Part shown: positions 1 to 5,064 of the stretch, one piece after another
Numbering within the stretch: position 1 is the stretch's first letter
Layout: each line of letters opens with the position of its first letter
NCBI GenBank assembly: GCA_030040725.1
Contig: JASHTD010000255.1
Location: 1 to 5,064, forward strand
From: Candidatus Sulfotelmatobacter sp.
GTDB lineage: Bacteria > Acidobacteriota > Terriglobia > Terriglobales > Acidobacteriaceae
Length of the DNA stretch: 5,064 nt
Direction: 5' to 3'
Program-made: the position numbers and the translations under genes
Notes under the pieces: model-generated
What the model was told of the DNA's origin: nothing
Seen by the model: the letters and a program-made list of their open reading frames with translations, nothing else
Database searches by the model: none

Positions 1-138
1 GAGGATAAGAAATTCGAAGAGTTTATGGTCGTCGTGCACGGGCACACCCCACTCCTCATCGTGATACCGAATCATGAGTTCGGTTTGCGCCCACGGGCAA
101 CGAACAGGTTGAGCCTTATTGGCAAGCTTGGTCGGCAT
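1..138 (-). CDS. tag: DNA-3-methyladenine glycosylase I, N-terminal fragment (cut by window edge)
   Basis: The first 46 codons of a base-excision repair glycosylase that removes 3-methyladenine from alkylated DNA in the cytoplasm. Reading leftwards from the ATG at 138-136, the protein carries the family's N-terminal signature: RCPW at residues 13-16, then IRYHDEEWGVPVHDDHKLFE at 23-42. In the E. coli enzyme Cys4 and His17 of this segment bind zinc; the counterparts here are Cys14 and His26, one residue closer together. The catalytic Glu and the C-terminal zinc ligands lie outside the window. An in-frame TAG at 180-178 bounds the start, and no ATG, GTG or TTG lies between them. Starting at Met22 would lose Cys14, so 138 is the only sensible start. 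No clear Shine-Dalgarno precedes it. The gene begins 39 bp after the SYLF stop codon, so read-through transcription or translational coupling with that gene is plausible. Confidence 0.9.
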   Translation of the reverse strand, partial: MPTKLANKAQPVRCPWAQTELMIRYHDEEWGVPVHDDHKLFEFLIL

Positions 139-177
139 CTTCAGTGTGAAGAATCCGGTCTGCTTCTCTACGTCGCG

Positions 178-894
178 CTACTCGAGCGACTTCGGATCTG
201 ATTTATTCTTCGGCGATTTCTTATCGAGCAGTGAAACCAGTTCACGGGCGCATTCAGGGACTCCCACTTTGTGCTCTACGATGATTTCCTTTGCCGACAA
301 TTTCTTTCCATACAGCTTTTCATTGGCGTTGCCATCGGAGCGCAGGGTCGAGCCTTCGAGCGAAATGCCGGCAAAAAGTCCTTTATTACGCGAGTAAGAA
401 AGAATCTCGGCCTGCATTACCACGTCGGTCGCGCCTTCCGCAGTGCGGCCTTTGGGGCCAGCGGCAGCGGAGGCGTCCGCGCCCAGCTTCACTTTGCTCG
501 AGAGCAGAGAGCGCGCTCCCTGGGGATTCATCACCAGCAGAACAAAATCCGTAGCCTGTCCGCCGAGCTGAAATCCGATGCTCACGCCTTCCAGTGCGTA
601 GAGCGCGGGAGGTCCCCATGGACCCGTGTAGTGTTCACCGCCGCGGCAAGTCATAACCCCGCGACCGTAGCTGGCTCCGACGCCGAAAGCGCCTTTCTTG
701 ACGGAGGGCAGGATGATCACGCATTCAGCTTTGTCCAGCAAATCCTGAGGAATGTCGTCGGGAATGTTGAGAATTTCCTTCATCACGTCGCCCGCATCCC
801 TGACCCGCTCCTCTTCACGCGCATCGTTGGCGAATGCCGAGGAAACACACATGGTGAGAGCCATTAGCCAACCTAAAACTTTATGAATTTTCAT
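178..894 (-). CDS. Exported SYLF-domain (Ysc84-like) protein
   Basis: A 238-residue protein with a signal peptide: MKIHK, a hydrophobic core at about residues 6-18, then a likely cleavage after Ala-Phe-Ala at 20-22. The rest is one SYLF domain, from about 30 to 225. Recognisable parts are AECVIILPSVKKGAFGVGAS (56-75), the glycine-rich GRGVMTCR (78-85), WGPPALYALEGVSIGFQLGG (93-112), TDFVLLVMN (115-123), LGADASAAAGP (137-147) and SRNKGLFAGISLEGS (168-182). Eukaryotic SYLF proteins bind lipids and actin. Bacterial members are periplasmic or envelope proteins of unsettled role, so only the family is firm. The frame stays open upstream to 1053, but Met at 894 begins a textbook signal peptide and follows a strong ribosome binding site, while the 53 extra residues look non-coding. 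The C-terminus (226-238) is Lys/Ser-rich and probably disordered. The gene is divergent from the VWA gene and sits upstream of tag. I see no clear promoter for it. Confidence 0.9.
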   Translation of the reverse strand: MKIHKVLGWLMALTMCVSSAFANDAREEERVRDAGDVMKEILNIPDDIPQDLLDKAECVIILPSVKKGAFGVGASYGRGVMTCRGGEHYTGPWGPPALYALEGVSIGFQLGGQATDFVLLVMNPQGARSLLSSKVKLGADASAAAGPKGRTAEGATDVVMQAEILSYSRNKGLFAGISLEGSTLRSDGNANEKLYGKKLSAKEIIVEHKVGVPECARELVSLLDKKSPKNKSDPKSLE

Positions 895-902
895 CGTATA
901 GA

Positions 903-910
903 TTCCTCCC
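903..910 (-). promoter_or_regulatory. Strong Shine-Dalgarno fixing the SYLF start
   Basis: On the minus strand this reads GGGAGGAA, ending 8 nt before the ATG at 894-892. It is a near-perfect anti-16S match at normal spacing. It decides the start in favour of 894 rather than the in-frame Met at 1053. Confidence 0.8.
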
Positions 911-1073
911 GGTCTGCGCAGAATGGTTACCGCTTTGGGGCGGCGAATTCTCTTGTCAGGAATTGTAATCTGAGAATTGCCGGAAAAGGTTGATTCCGGA
1001 TGGTCGGGTGGGTCATCTTTTTTCGCTTCTTTGTTGAGTTCTGCTATGACCAAACGCGTGCTCCTTATGTAAC

Positions 1074-1102
1074 TTGGCTGGAGTACCGAAAGCCTCTAAA
1101 GT
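1074..1102 (+). promoter_or_regulatory. Candidate promoter for the VWA gene (weak)
   Basis: TTGGCT (1074-1079, 4 of 6 to the -35 consensus) is followed after 17 nt by TAAAGT (1097-1102, 4 of 6 to the -10). A competing -10-like TCTAAT (5 of 6) lies nearer the gene at 1151-1156, but has no good -35 box. Either could drive the gene; the sequence does not decide. Confidence 0.25.
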
Positions 1103-1103
1103 C

Positions 1104-1126
1104 AAGGCATACAAGGCGTAAGGCGT
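1104..1126 (+). repeat. Short direct repeats AAGGC(A/G)T upstream of the VWA gene
   Basis: AAGGCAT at 1104-1110 is followed by two back-to-back copies of AAGGCGT at 1113-1119 and 1120-1126. The cluster lies just downstream of the weak promoter candidate and could be a set of protein half-sites. It is short enough to be chance. Confidence 0.35.
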
Positions 1127-1187
1127 CCGTCATTCGGCAACTGGCGTGCATCTAATGAGTAGGAAGTAGTGTTTCGGGCTGACCGGA

Positions 1188-2219
1188 ATGAAAATTTTGT
1201 ATTGTTTCGGAATGAAGTACATACAGTCGGTGCGGTGCCTTTTGGCCCTGCTGGCGGTATTCGCCTTAGCTTCGCCGGCGCTTAGCCAGTCGACCTATGT
1301 AAGCAGCGCACCGAGTCTTAACGCTTACTCGGCTGCCTCTACTCCCGCCGCTTCCAGTTCCGACGATCCGCAGTCTGGTTCATTGCTCACCATTCACAAG
1401 CGGGTTGACGAAGTGAATGTGCTGTTCATCGCCACCAATAAGCACGGCAAGTTCGTGCGCGATCTGAATGAAAGTGATTTCTCGATTCTTGACGATCACA
1501 AACCACCGCAATCGATTGTGAATTTCCGCAGGGAAACCGATCTGCCTTTGCATCTTGGTTTGCTGATCGATGTCAGCGGGTCGGTGCAGAGCCGGTTTGG
1601 TTTCGAGCAGGATGCGGCGGTCAGCTTCCTTGAGCACACGATTCGCGGCGGCTTCGATCAAGCGTTCGTCGTCGGATTCAACAAGCAAAGCCACATGGCG
1701 CAGGATTCGACTGACAGCGTGCAGCTGCTCTCCGCCGGTGTGCACAGTTTGCAGGATGGCGGAGGTACAGCTTTATACGATGCCATTTACCGCGCATGCA
1801 AAGACAAATTCCTGAAAGATCGCCCGGATCATCCGGTGCGCAAGGCAATCGTCGTGGTCAGCGACGGCGAGGACAATCAGAGTGAAGTTTCGCGTTCACA
1901 GGCGATTGAAATGGCAGAGCGGGCCGAAGTCATTATTTATGCGATTTCCACCGACGATAGTGGTCTGATTCTGAGGGGCGACAGAGTTTTGGAGCAACTG
2001 GCCGCAGCCACCGGCGGTCGGGCGTTCTTTCCTTTCAAGATGAAGGATATTACTCATTCCTTCGCTTCCATTGAGGATGAACTGCGCAGCCAGTACGTTG
2101 TTTCTTACAAGCCCGCCGATTTTGACGCTGACGGCCGCTTCCGCACGATTGAAATTTCTGCACTGAAAAAAGATCTGCAGGTCCGGGCGCGCAAGGGCTA
2201 CTTCGCGCCGCAAGAATAA
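1188..2219 (+). CDS. Secreted VWA-domain protein, acidobacterial VWFA-related family
   Basis: A 343-residue exported protein. It has an N-terminal signal peptide (hydrophobic core about 17-28, probable cleavage near Ala-Leu-Ser-Gln at 31-34), a Ser/Ala/Pro-rich linker (35-65) and a short beta domain (about 66-116, with FVRDLNESDFSILDD at 89-103). A VWA domain follows from about 120 to 300. Its metal-ion-dependent adhesion site is complete: DVSGS at 128-132, Thr194 in GGGTALYDA, and Asp226 in SDGED. The tail LRSQYVVSYKP (299-309) and RARKGYFAP (333-341) matches the ending of the acidobacterial VWFA-related family. An intact MIDAS implies metal-dependent protein binding, but the partner and role are unknown. 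The start is uncertain: ATG at 1188 and at 1212 lie in nearly identical contexts (CGGAATGAA) and neither has a good Shine-Dalgarno. Starting at 1212 gives a more compact signal peptide. The gene converges on the M13 peptidase gene. Confidence 0.9.
   Translation: MKILYCFGMKYIQSVRCLLALLAVFALASPALSQSTYVSSAPSLNAYSAASTPAASSSDDPQSGSLLTIHKRVDEVNVLFIATNKHGKFVRDLNESDFSILDDHKPPQSIVNFRRETDLPLHLGLLIDVSGSVQSRFGFEQDAAVSFLEHTIRGGFDQAFVVGFNKQSHMAQDSTDSVQLLSAGVHSLQDGGGTALYDAIYRACKDKFLKDRPDHPVRKAIVVVSDGEDNQSEVSRSQAIEMAERAEVIIYAISTDDSGLILRGDRVLEQLAAATGGRAFFPFKMKDITHSFASIEDELRSQYVVSYKPADFDADGRFRTIEISALKKDLQVRARKGYFAPQE
2186..2209. repeat. Bulged inverted repeat at the convergent junction, possible terminator
   Basis: GGCGCG-C-AAG (2186-2195) pairs with CTT-CGCGCC (2201-2209), giving a 9-bp stem with one bulged C and a 5-nt loop. 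It overlaps the last codons of the VWA gene. No T-run follows on the plus strand. On the minus strand a T6 tract (complement of 2165-2170 region) follows only about 14 nt after the stem, too far for a canonical intrinsic terminator. It could still slow polymerase coming from either convergent gene. These codons encode the conserved family tail, so the fold may be incidental. Confidence 0.3.
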
Positions 2220-2262
2220 TCCACATACTCGCCGTCCGCGCGTAAAGCCTTCGCCAAATGTC

Positions 2263-4305
2263 TCACCACACGTGGCAGGCATTCTCTGAAACCATCGGCT
2301 GTCCTGCTTTGCATCCCCAGGCTTTTTCGAACTCGGGCATGTTTTGCACAACACCGTCGATACGAAACTTTCCTGGTGAGTGCGGATCGGTGAGCACCCT
2401 GGTGCGTGAGACTTCCGGCCGCCGCTTCTCGCACCACACCCGCGCGAATCCCAGAAAGAATCTCTGCTCGGGTGTGTAGCCATCGATGTTCCGGCCTTCT
2501 TTTCCGCTCTTGTCTTCGGCGATCATGCGCTCCAGCGCCATCAGCGCAATGCGGGCGCCGCCGTTATCGGCAGTATTCTCACCAAGAGTGAGACGGCCAT
2601 TCACGTGAAGATCGTCAACCGCAACGAAATTGGAGTACTCGTTGGCAACACAACTGACCCGCGACTCGAATTCTCTACCATCTTCAGCCGTCCACCAATC
2701 GTGCAGATTGCCTTGCGCATCGAATTTGCGGCCCTGATCATCGAAGCCGTGAGTAAGTTCGTGTCCGATCACCACGCCGATGCCGCCGAAATTCACGGCA
2801 TCGTCCATTTTCTTGTCGAAAAACGGCGGCTGCAGAATTCCCGCGGGAAACACGATCTCATTGTACGGAGGGCTGTAATACGCGTTTACCGTCGGCGGAG
2901 TCATGCCCCACTCTTTGCGGTCGAGCGGCTTATCGATTTTCGCAATCTCGCGTTTGGATTCGAAGGTGTTAGCGCGATCGATATTGCCCATGAGATCGTC
3001 CGGCTTAATCACGATCGAACTGTAGTCGCGGTACTTGTCTGGGTATCCGATCTTGTTGCCGATCGCTTCCAGCTTTGCCTTAGCCTGCTTTTTGGTTTCA
3101 TCGCTCATCCAGGAAAGACCCTGAACATCACTTGAAAGCGAGGCTTCGAGCGCGGCCACCATCTTCAGCATGCGCTGTTTGCCTTCCGCCCCGAAAGTTA
3201 CGTCGACGTATCTTTCTCCAAGAGCCTCGCCCAATTCGTGGTCCACGAGAGTGACGCAGCGCTTCCACCGCGCCTGGATTTCCTTCTGCCCGGTCAGAGC
3301 CTGCTGAAACTTGAAATTCGCATCGACAAAAGACTGCGAGAGCCAGGGCGCGGCGGTATTCAAGACATGCCAGCTAACATAGATTTTGAGCGCATCGAGA
3401 GTTTCGGATTCGAGTACTCCGTTCACCTGCTTGAAAAACTCGGGATTGGTGACGTTGATCTCGGTAAAATTGGGCGCACCCTCGTCGACGAAATACTGAT
3501 TCAGGTGAAAATTCGGAGCCAGAGCGACCGCTTCGTCCCGCGTCATCTTGTGATCGCGATTCTTTGGATCGCGGCGCGCCGTCCGATCCATCGAGGCGTT
3601 GGCGAGGGCGGTTTCGATGCGCAGCACAGTCTGCGCGGAATCTCCCGCCTGCTGCGGCGATTGTCCTGCCAGCGTAAAAAGCTGGGTGACATATTCGACT
3701 AGATGCTGCCGCATCTCTTTCATTTTCTGGTCGTCTTTAATGTAGTAATCGCGATCGGGAAGCGTCAGACCACCCTGATCGATATCGGCGATCACTTGCG
3801 CGGCGTTGTGCAGGTCTGGAGTGGAATAAAAATTGAACAGCGAACCGTCGCCGATCATATCCAGGCGCGCCAACTGGCGCATGAGGTCGCTCTTGTCGCC
3901 CACTGCCGCGACGGCCTCCAACTCCGGCTTTACCGGAGTTATACCCTTTGCCTCAACCGCTTTCTCATCCATGCACGATCCATAAAGATCGCCGATTTTC
4001 TGGTCAATGGGATCGCGGCTCGCACTGGCGGCCGCGTCCTTCTCGAGAATGTCGCGTTCAATATCGAGATTGCGGTCACGCAATTCAGTAAAGCTGTTCC
4101 ACATTGCCTGATCGGCCGGAATTTCCGTCTGCTTGATCCAGTTGCCGCACGCGTACTGGTAAAAATCGACGCAGGGATCGACGCTCTTATCGATGGTGTC
4201 GAGGCTGAAACCGGGCGCGGGTTTCGCGGAAGAAGCCGACATTTGCGCAACCACACTGCTCGCGCCGAAAAGCAGGAAAATCAGTAAGAGTCGAAAGACC
4301 CGCAT
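2263..4305 (-). CDS. Secreted M13 family zinc metallopeptidase (neprilysin/PepO-like)
   Basis: A complete 680-residue zinc endopeptidase, the usual length for bacterial M13 enzymes, which cleave peptides outside the cytoplasm. A signal peptide (hydrophobic core 5-20, probable cleavage after Val-Val-Ala at 18-20) precedes the mature start. The N-terminal M13 domain begins near DPCVDFYQYACGNW (43-56) and the peptidase domain near 468. Active-site features are all present. HELTH at 515-519 supplies two zinc-binding His and the catalytic Glu516, and ENTADNGG at 576-583 supplies the third ligand Glu576. NAYY at 474-477 is the substrate-backbone motif, and HSPGKFR at 642-648 carries the conserved His and Arg. 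The protein ends in CHVW, the family's C-terminal signature. No key residue is missing. The start at 4305 follows a strong ribosome binding site. The gene converges on the VWA gene with 43 bp between the stops and diverges from thiC. Substrate is unknown; it could be a peptide scavenger or an envelope-processing protease. Confidence 0.96.
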   Translation of the reverse strand: MRVFRLLLIFLLFGASSVVAQMSASSAKPAPGFSLDTIDKSVDPCVDFYQYACGNWIKQTEIPADQAMWNSFTELRDRNLDIERDILEKDAAASASRDPIDQKIGDLYGSCMDEKAVEAKGITPVKPELEAVAAVGDKSDLMRQLARLDMIGDGSLFNFYSTPDLHNAAQVIADIDQGGLTLPDRDYYIKDDQKMKEMRQHLVEYVTQLFTLAGQSPQQAGDSAQTVLRIETALANASMDRTARRDPKNRDHKMTRDEAVALAPNFHLNQYFVDEGAPNFTEINVTNPEFFKQVNGVLESETLDALKIYVSWHVLNTAAPWLSQSFVDANFKFQQALTGQKEIQARWKRCVTLVDHELGEALGERYVDVTFGAEGKQRMLKMVAALEASLSSDVQGLSWMSDETKKQAKAKLEAIGNKIGYPDKYRDYSSIVIKPDDLMGNIDRANTFESKREIAKIDKPLDRKEWGMTPPTVNAYYSPPYNEIVFPAGILQPPFFDKKMDDAVNFGGIGVVIGHELTHGFDDQGRKFDAQGNLHDWWTAEDGREFESRVSCVANEYSNFVAVDDLHVNGRLTLGENTADNGGARIALMALERMIAEDKSGKEGRNIDGYTPEQRFFLGFARVWCEKRRPEVSRTRVLTDPHSPGKFRIDGVVQNMPEFEKAWGCKAGQPMVSENACHVW

Positions 4306-4311
4306 TGCAAT

Positions 4312-4320
4312 CTCTCCTTT
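4312..4320 (-). promoter_or_regulatory. Shine-Dalgarno of the M13 peptidase gene
   Basis: The minus strand reads AAAGGAGAG, with the AGGAG core 8 nt before the ATG at 4305-4303. It is a strong site at ideal spacing and confirms that start. Confidence 0.8.
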
Positions 4321-4334
4321 AGAGAACGCATGCG

Positions 4335-4363
4335 ATTCTAAGCCTCATGTGGGCTGCGAGCAA
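4335..4363 (-). promoter_or_regulatory. Candidate sigma-70 promoter of the M13 peptidase gene
   Basis: On the minus strand TTGCTC (4363-4358; the TTG of the -35 box is kept) is followed after exactly 17 nt by TAGAAT (4340-4335; 5 of 6 to the -10 box). The expected transcript would start near 4328, leaving a leader of about 23 nt that includes the strong ribosome binding site. Confidence 0.5.
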
Positions 4364-4539
4364 GAATGCACGTGCGCGGAAGGCAGTGCAGTAGCAGCAG
4401 AATGTTATGTCTATTTTTAACCGGGCCGCATCCCCAAACTCTGCGCAGGCTTGCCAAATTAATTGCTGCGATCCCGAATCTGCCCATGGAAGAGTGCATG
4501 ATCCGCCTCGCCAATTTTTGCCGCTTGGGGCCGCAGGTT

Positions 4540-4554
4540 TCACTGGCCCAGTGA
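4540..4554. promoter_or_regulatory. 15-bp palindrome upstream of the thiC promoter, candidate operator
   Basis: TCACTGG-C-CCAGTGA is a perfect inverted repeat with 7-bp arms around a single central base. A further CACTG half-site lies at 4561-4565, in phase 20 bp after the first. The palindrome is centred about 46 bp before the predicted thiC transcription start, next to the -35 region, where activators or repressors commonly bind. No known regulator motif is recognised. Confidence 0.4.
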
Positions 4555-4580
4555 TCGTACCACTGCGCCTCTGATGCGGG

Positions 4581-4586
4581 TATAAT
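4581..4586 (+). promoter_or_regulatory. Perfect -10 box of the likely thiC promoter
   Basis: TATAAT matches the sigma-70 -10 consensus exactly. The hexamer 17 nt upstream (TACCAC at 4558-4563) is a poor -35 box, which suggests either help from an activator or a weak basal promoter. Transcription would start near 4593, giving a leader of about 37 nt before the thiC ATG. Confidence 0.5.
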
Positions 4587-4629
4587 CGGTCCCTAGAGAT
4601 TCCCCACGCAAGAAAGAAAGCTGGCTGAT

Positions 4630-5064
4630 ATGACTTCCGCTAACGGCAGTTCTGGCAATGGCAACAACGGCTACAGCGTTCCCAGGCCTCGCGCAGAGTG
4701 TATCGCGCGTCGCAAACAGTCGAACACCGACGGCAATTTCTCGCAGATGCACTATGCCCGCAAGGGCGTAATTACTGAAGAAATGGGCTACGTGGCGCAT
4801 CGCGAGAAGCTTGCGCCCGAGCTGGTGCGCGACGAAGTGGCCCGCGGCCGCATGATCATTCCCGCGAACATCAATCATCCAGAGCTTGAGCCAATGGCGA
4901 TCGGCGTGGCGTCGCTATGCAAGATCAACGCGAATATTGGCAACTCGGCCGTCACGTCTGAAGTGAATGAAGAACTGAAAAAACTGCACACGGCGGTGCA
5001 CTACGGCGCCGACACGGTGATGGATCTCTCCACTGGCGGCGACATTCATAACATTCGTGAAGCC
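4630..5064 (+). CDS. thiC: Phosphomethylpyrimidine synthase ThiC, N-terminal fragment (cut by window edge)
   Basis: The first 145 codons of the radical-SAM-type enzyme that converts aminoimidazole ribotide into HMP phosphate, the pyrimidine half of thiamine, in the cytoplasm. Diagnostic ThiC stretches are QMHYARKGVITEEMGYVAHR (39-58), RDEVARGRMIIPANINHP (67-84), LEPMAIG (86-92), KINANIGNSAV (98-108) and GADTVMDLSTGGDI (126-139). The [4Fe-4S]-binding cysteines are near the C-terminus and lie outside the window. Residues 1-20 are a Gly/Asn/Ser-rich lead, after which the conserved core starts directly. This resembles the short bacterial ThiC rather than the longer proteobacterial form with an extra N-terminal domain. 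The ATG at 4630 is the only start: an in-frame TAG at 4594-4596 precedes it with no alternative start codon between. The ribosome binding site is weak, only a purine-rich AAGAAAGAAAG (4610-4620) about 9 nt upstream. Confidence 0.96.
   Translation, partial: MTSANGSSGNGNNGYSVPRPRAECIARRKQSNTDGNFSQMHYARKGVITEEMGYVAHREKLAPELVRDEVARGRMIIPANINHPELEPMAIGVASLCKINANIGNSAVTSEVNEELKKLHTAVHYGADTVMDLSTGGDIHNIREA

Larger units (their letters stand above)
895..1187. other. Divergent intergenic region between the SYLF and VWA genes
   Basis: These 293 bp must hold the promoters of two outward-facing genes. Visible elements are the SYLF ribosome binding site, a 6-bp inverted repeat CCGGAA/TTCCGG with an 8-nt loop (980-985 and 994-999), and three GAATT(C/G) cores at 945, 960 and 974. 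There is also a tandem heptamer at 1113-1126 and weak promoter-like boxes on the VWA side. On the SYLF side, a TACAAT box lies on the minus strand at 967-962 but lacks a convincing -35 partner. I see no coding sequence or RNA gene here. Confidence 0.6.
4306..4629. other. Divergent intergenic region between the M13 peptidase gene and thiC
   Basis: These 324 bp hold the M13 ribosome binding site and promoter on the left and the thiC promoter with an adjoining palindrome on the right. Two perfect 8-bp palindromes, CGCATGCG (4327-4334) and GCACGTGC (4368-4375), flank the M13 promoter. The middle (about 4376-4539) shows nothing I can assign. The short open frames here lack ribosome binding sites and recognisable protein sequence. 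No TPP riboswitch is evident: the conserved CTGAGA segment is absent. Confidence 0.65.

Noticed and set aside
271..867. A 198-codon plus-strand open frame opposite the SYLF gene
   Set aside because: It is in the same codon-complementary register as above, with no ribosome binding site and no recognisable domain, while the SYLF frame is clearly the coding one.
980..999. CCGGAA/TTCCGG hairpin in the SYLF-VWA intergenic region as a terminator
   Set aside because: The stem is only 6 bp with an 8-nt loop and no T-run, and no gene ends nearby, so a terminator makes no sense.
895..1053. N-terminal extension of the SYLF reading frame to an upstream Met at 1053
   Set aside because: The internal Met at 894 starts a clear signal peptide and is preceded by a strong Shine-Dalgarno; the 53 extra residues look like translated intergenic DNA.
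1380..1745. A 121-codon minus-strand open frame inside the VWA gene
   Set aside because: It is a codon-complementary shadow of the VWA domain, which has a complete MIDAS.
2605..4287. Three long plus-strand open frames opposite the M13 gene (2605-3135, 3238-3702, 3703-4287)
   Set aside because: All lie in the frame whose codons are exact complements of the M13 codons. Stops there need TTA, CTA or TCA codons in the sense gene, which are rare in this codon usage. The translations resemble no protein family.
4319..4554. Small open frames in the M13-thiC intergenic region (4319-4543 minus, 4366-4554 plus)
   Set aside because: They have no ribosome binding sites and no family resemblance, and they overlap promoter elements of both flanking genes.
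4569..4600. TPP-riboswitch-like string CTGATGCGGGTATAATCGG upstream of thiC
   Set aside because: It faintly resembles the 3' half of the THI element, but the CTGAGA half, the spacing and the pairing partners are missing. The TATAAT is better read as a -10 box.
4540..4878. A 112-codon minus-strand open frame opposite the start of thiC
   Set aside because: It mirrors thiC codons and would run across the thiC promoter; the thiC frame is unmistakable.

Overview
This window looks like an ordinary, compact stretch of bacterial chromosome, most likely from an Acidobacteriota species (Terriglobia-like; this is inferred, no marker gene is present). The strongest clue is the central VWA protein. It has the architecture of the acidobacterial VWFA-related family: a signal peptide, a short N-terminal beta domain, a VWA domain with an intact MIDAS, and a C-terminal RxGYFAP-type tail. 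A SYLF-domain protein and a large secreted M13 peptidase nearby, and moderately GC-rich codon use, fit the same group.

Layout from left to right. Positions 1-138 (minus) hold the 5' end of a tag-type DNA-3-methyladenine glycosylase I gene that runs off the left edge. Positions 178-894 (minus) encode an exported SYLF (Ysc84-like) protein just upstream of tag, and the two could be co-transcribed. A divergent intergenic region (895-1187) separates them from the VWA gene (1188-2219, plus). That gene converges on a full-length M13 metallopeptidase gene (2263-4305, minus) across a 43-bp gap. A second divergent region (4306-4629) carries a good candidate promoter for the peptidase and a perfect TATAAT box for thiC. 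The thiC gene (4630 to the right edge, plus) is present as its first 145 codons.

Three neighbouring proteins (SYLF, VWA, M13) carry export signals, so the middle of the window is devoted to periplasmic or cell-surface functions. It is flanked by two cytoplasmic housekeeping genes, one for DNA alkylation repair (tag) and one for thiamine pyrimidine biosynthesis (thiC). The gene orientations alternate, so there is no large operon and no direct sign that the genes work as one system.

I found no mobile element, CRISPR array, tRNA, rRNA or clearly new system. The points most worth a second look are regulatory. They are a 15-bp palindrome just upstream of the thiC promoter, the apparent lack of a TPP riboswitch before thiC, and a bulged hairpin in the last codons of the VWA gene at the convergent junction.
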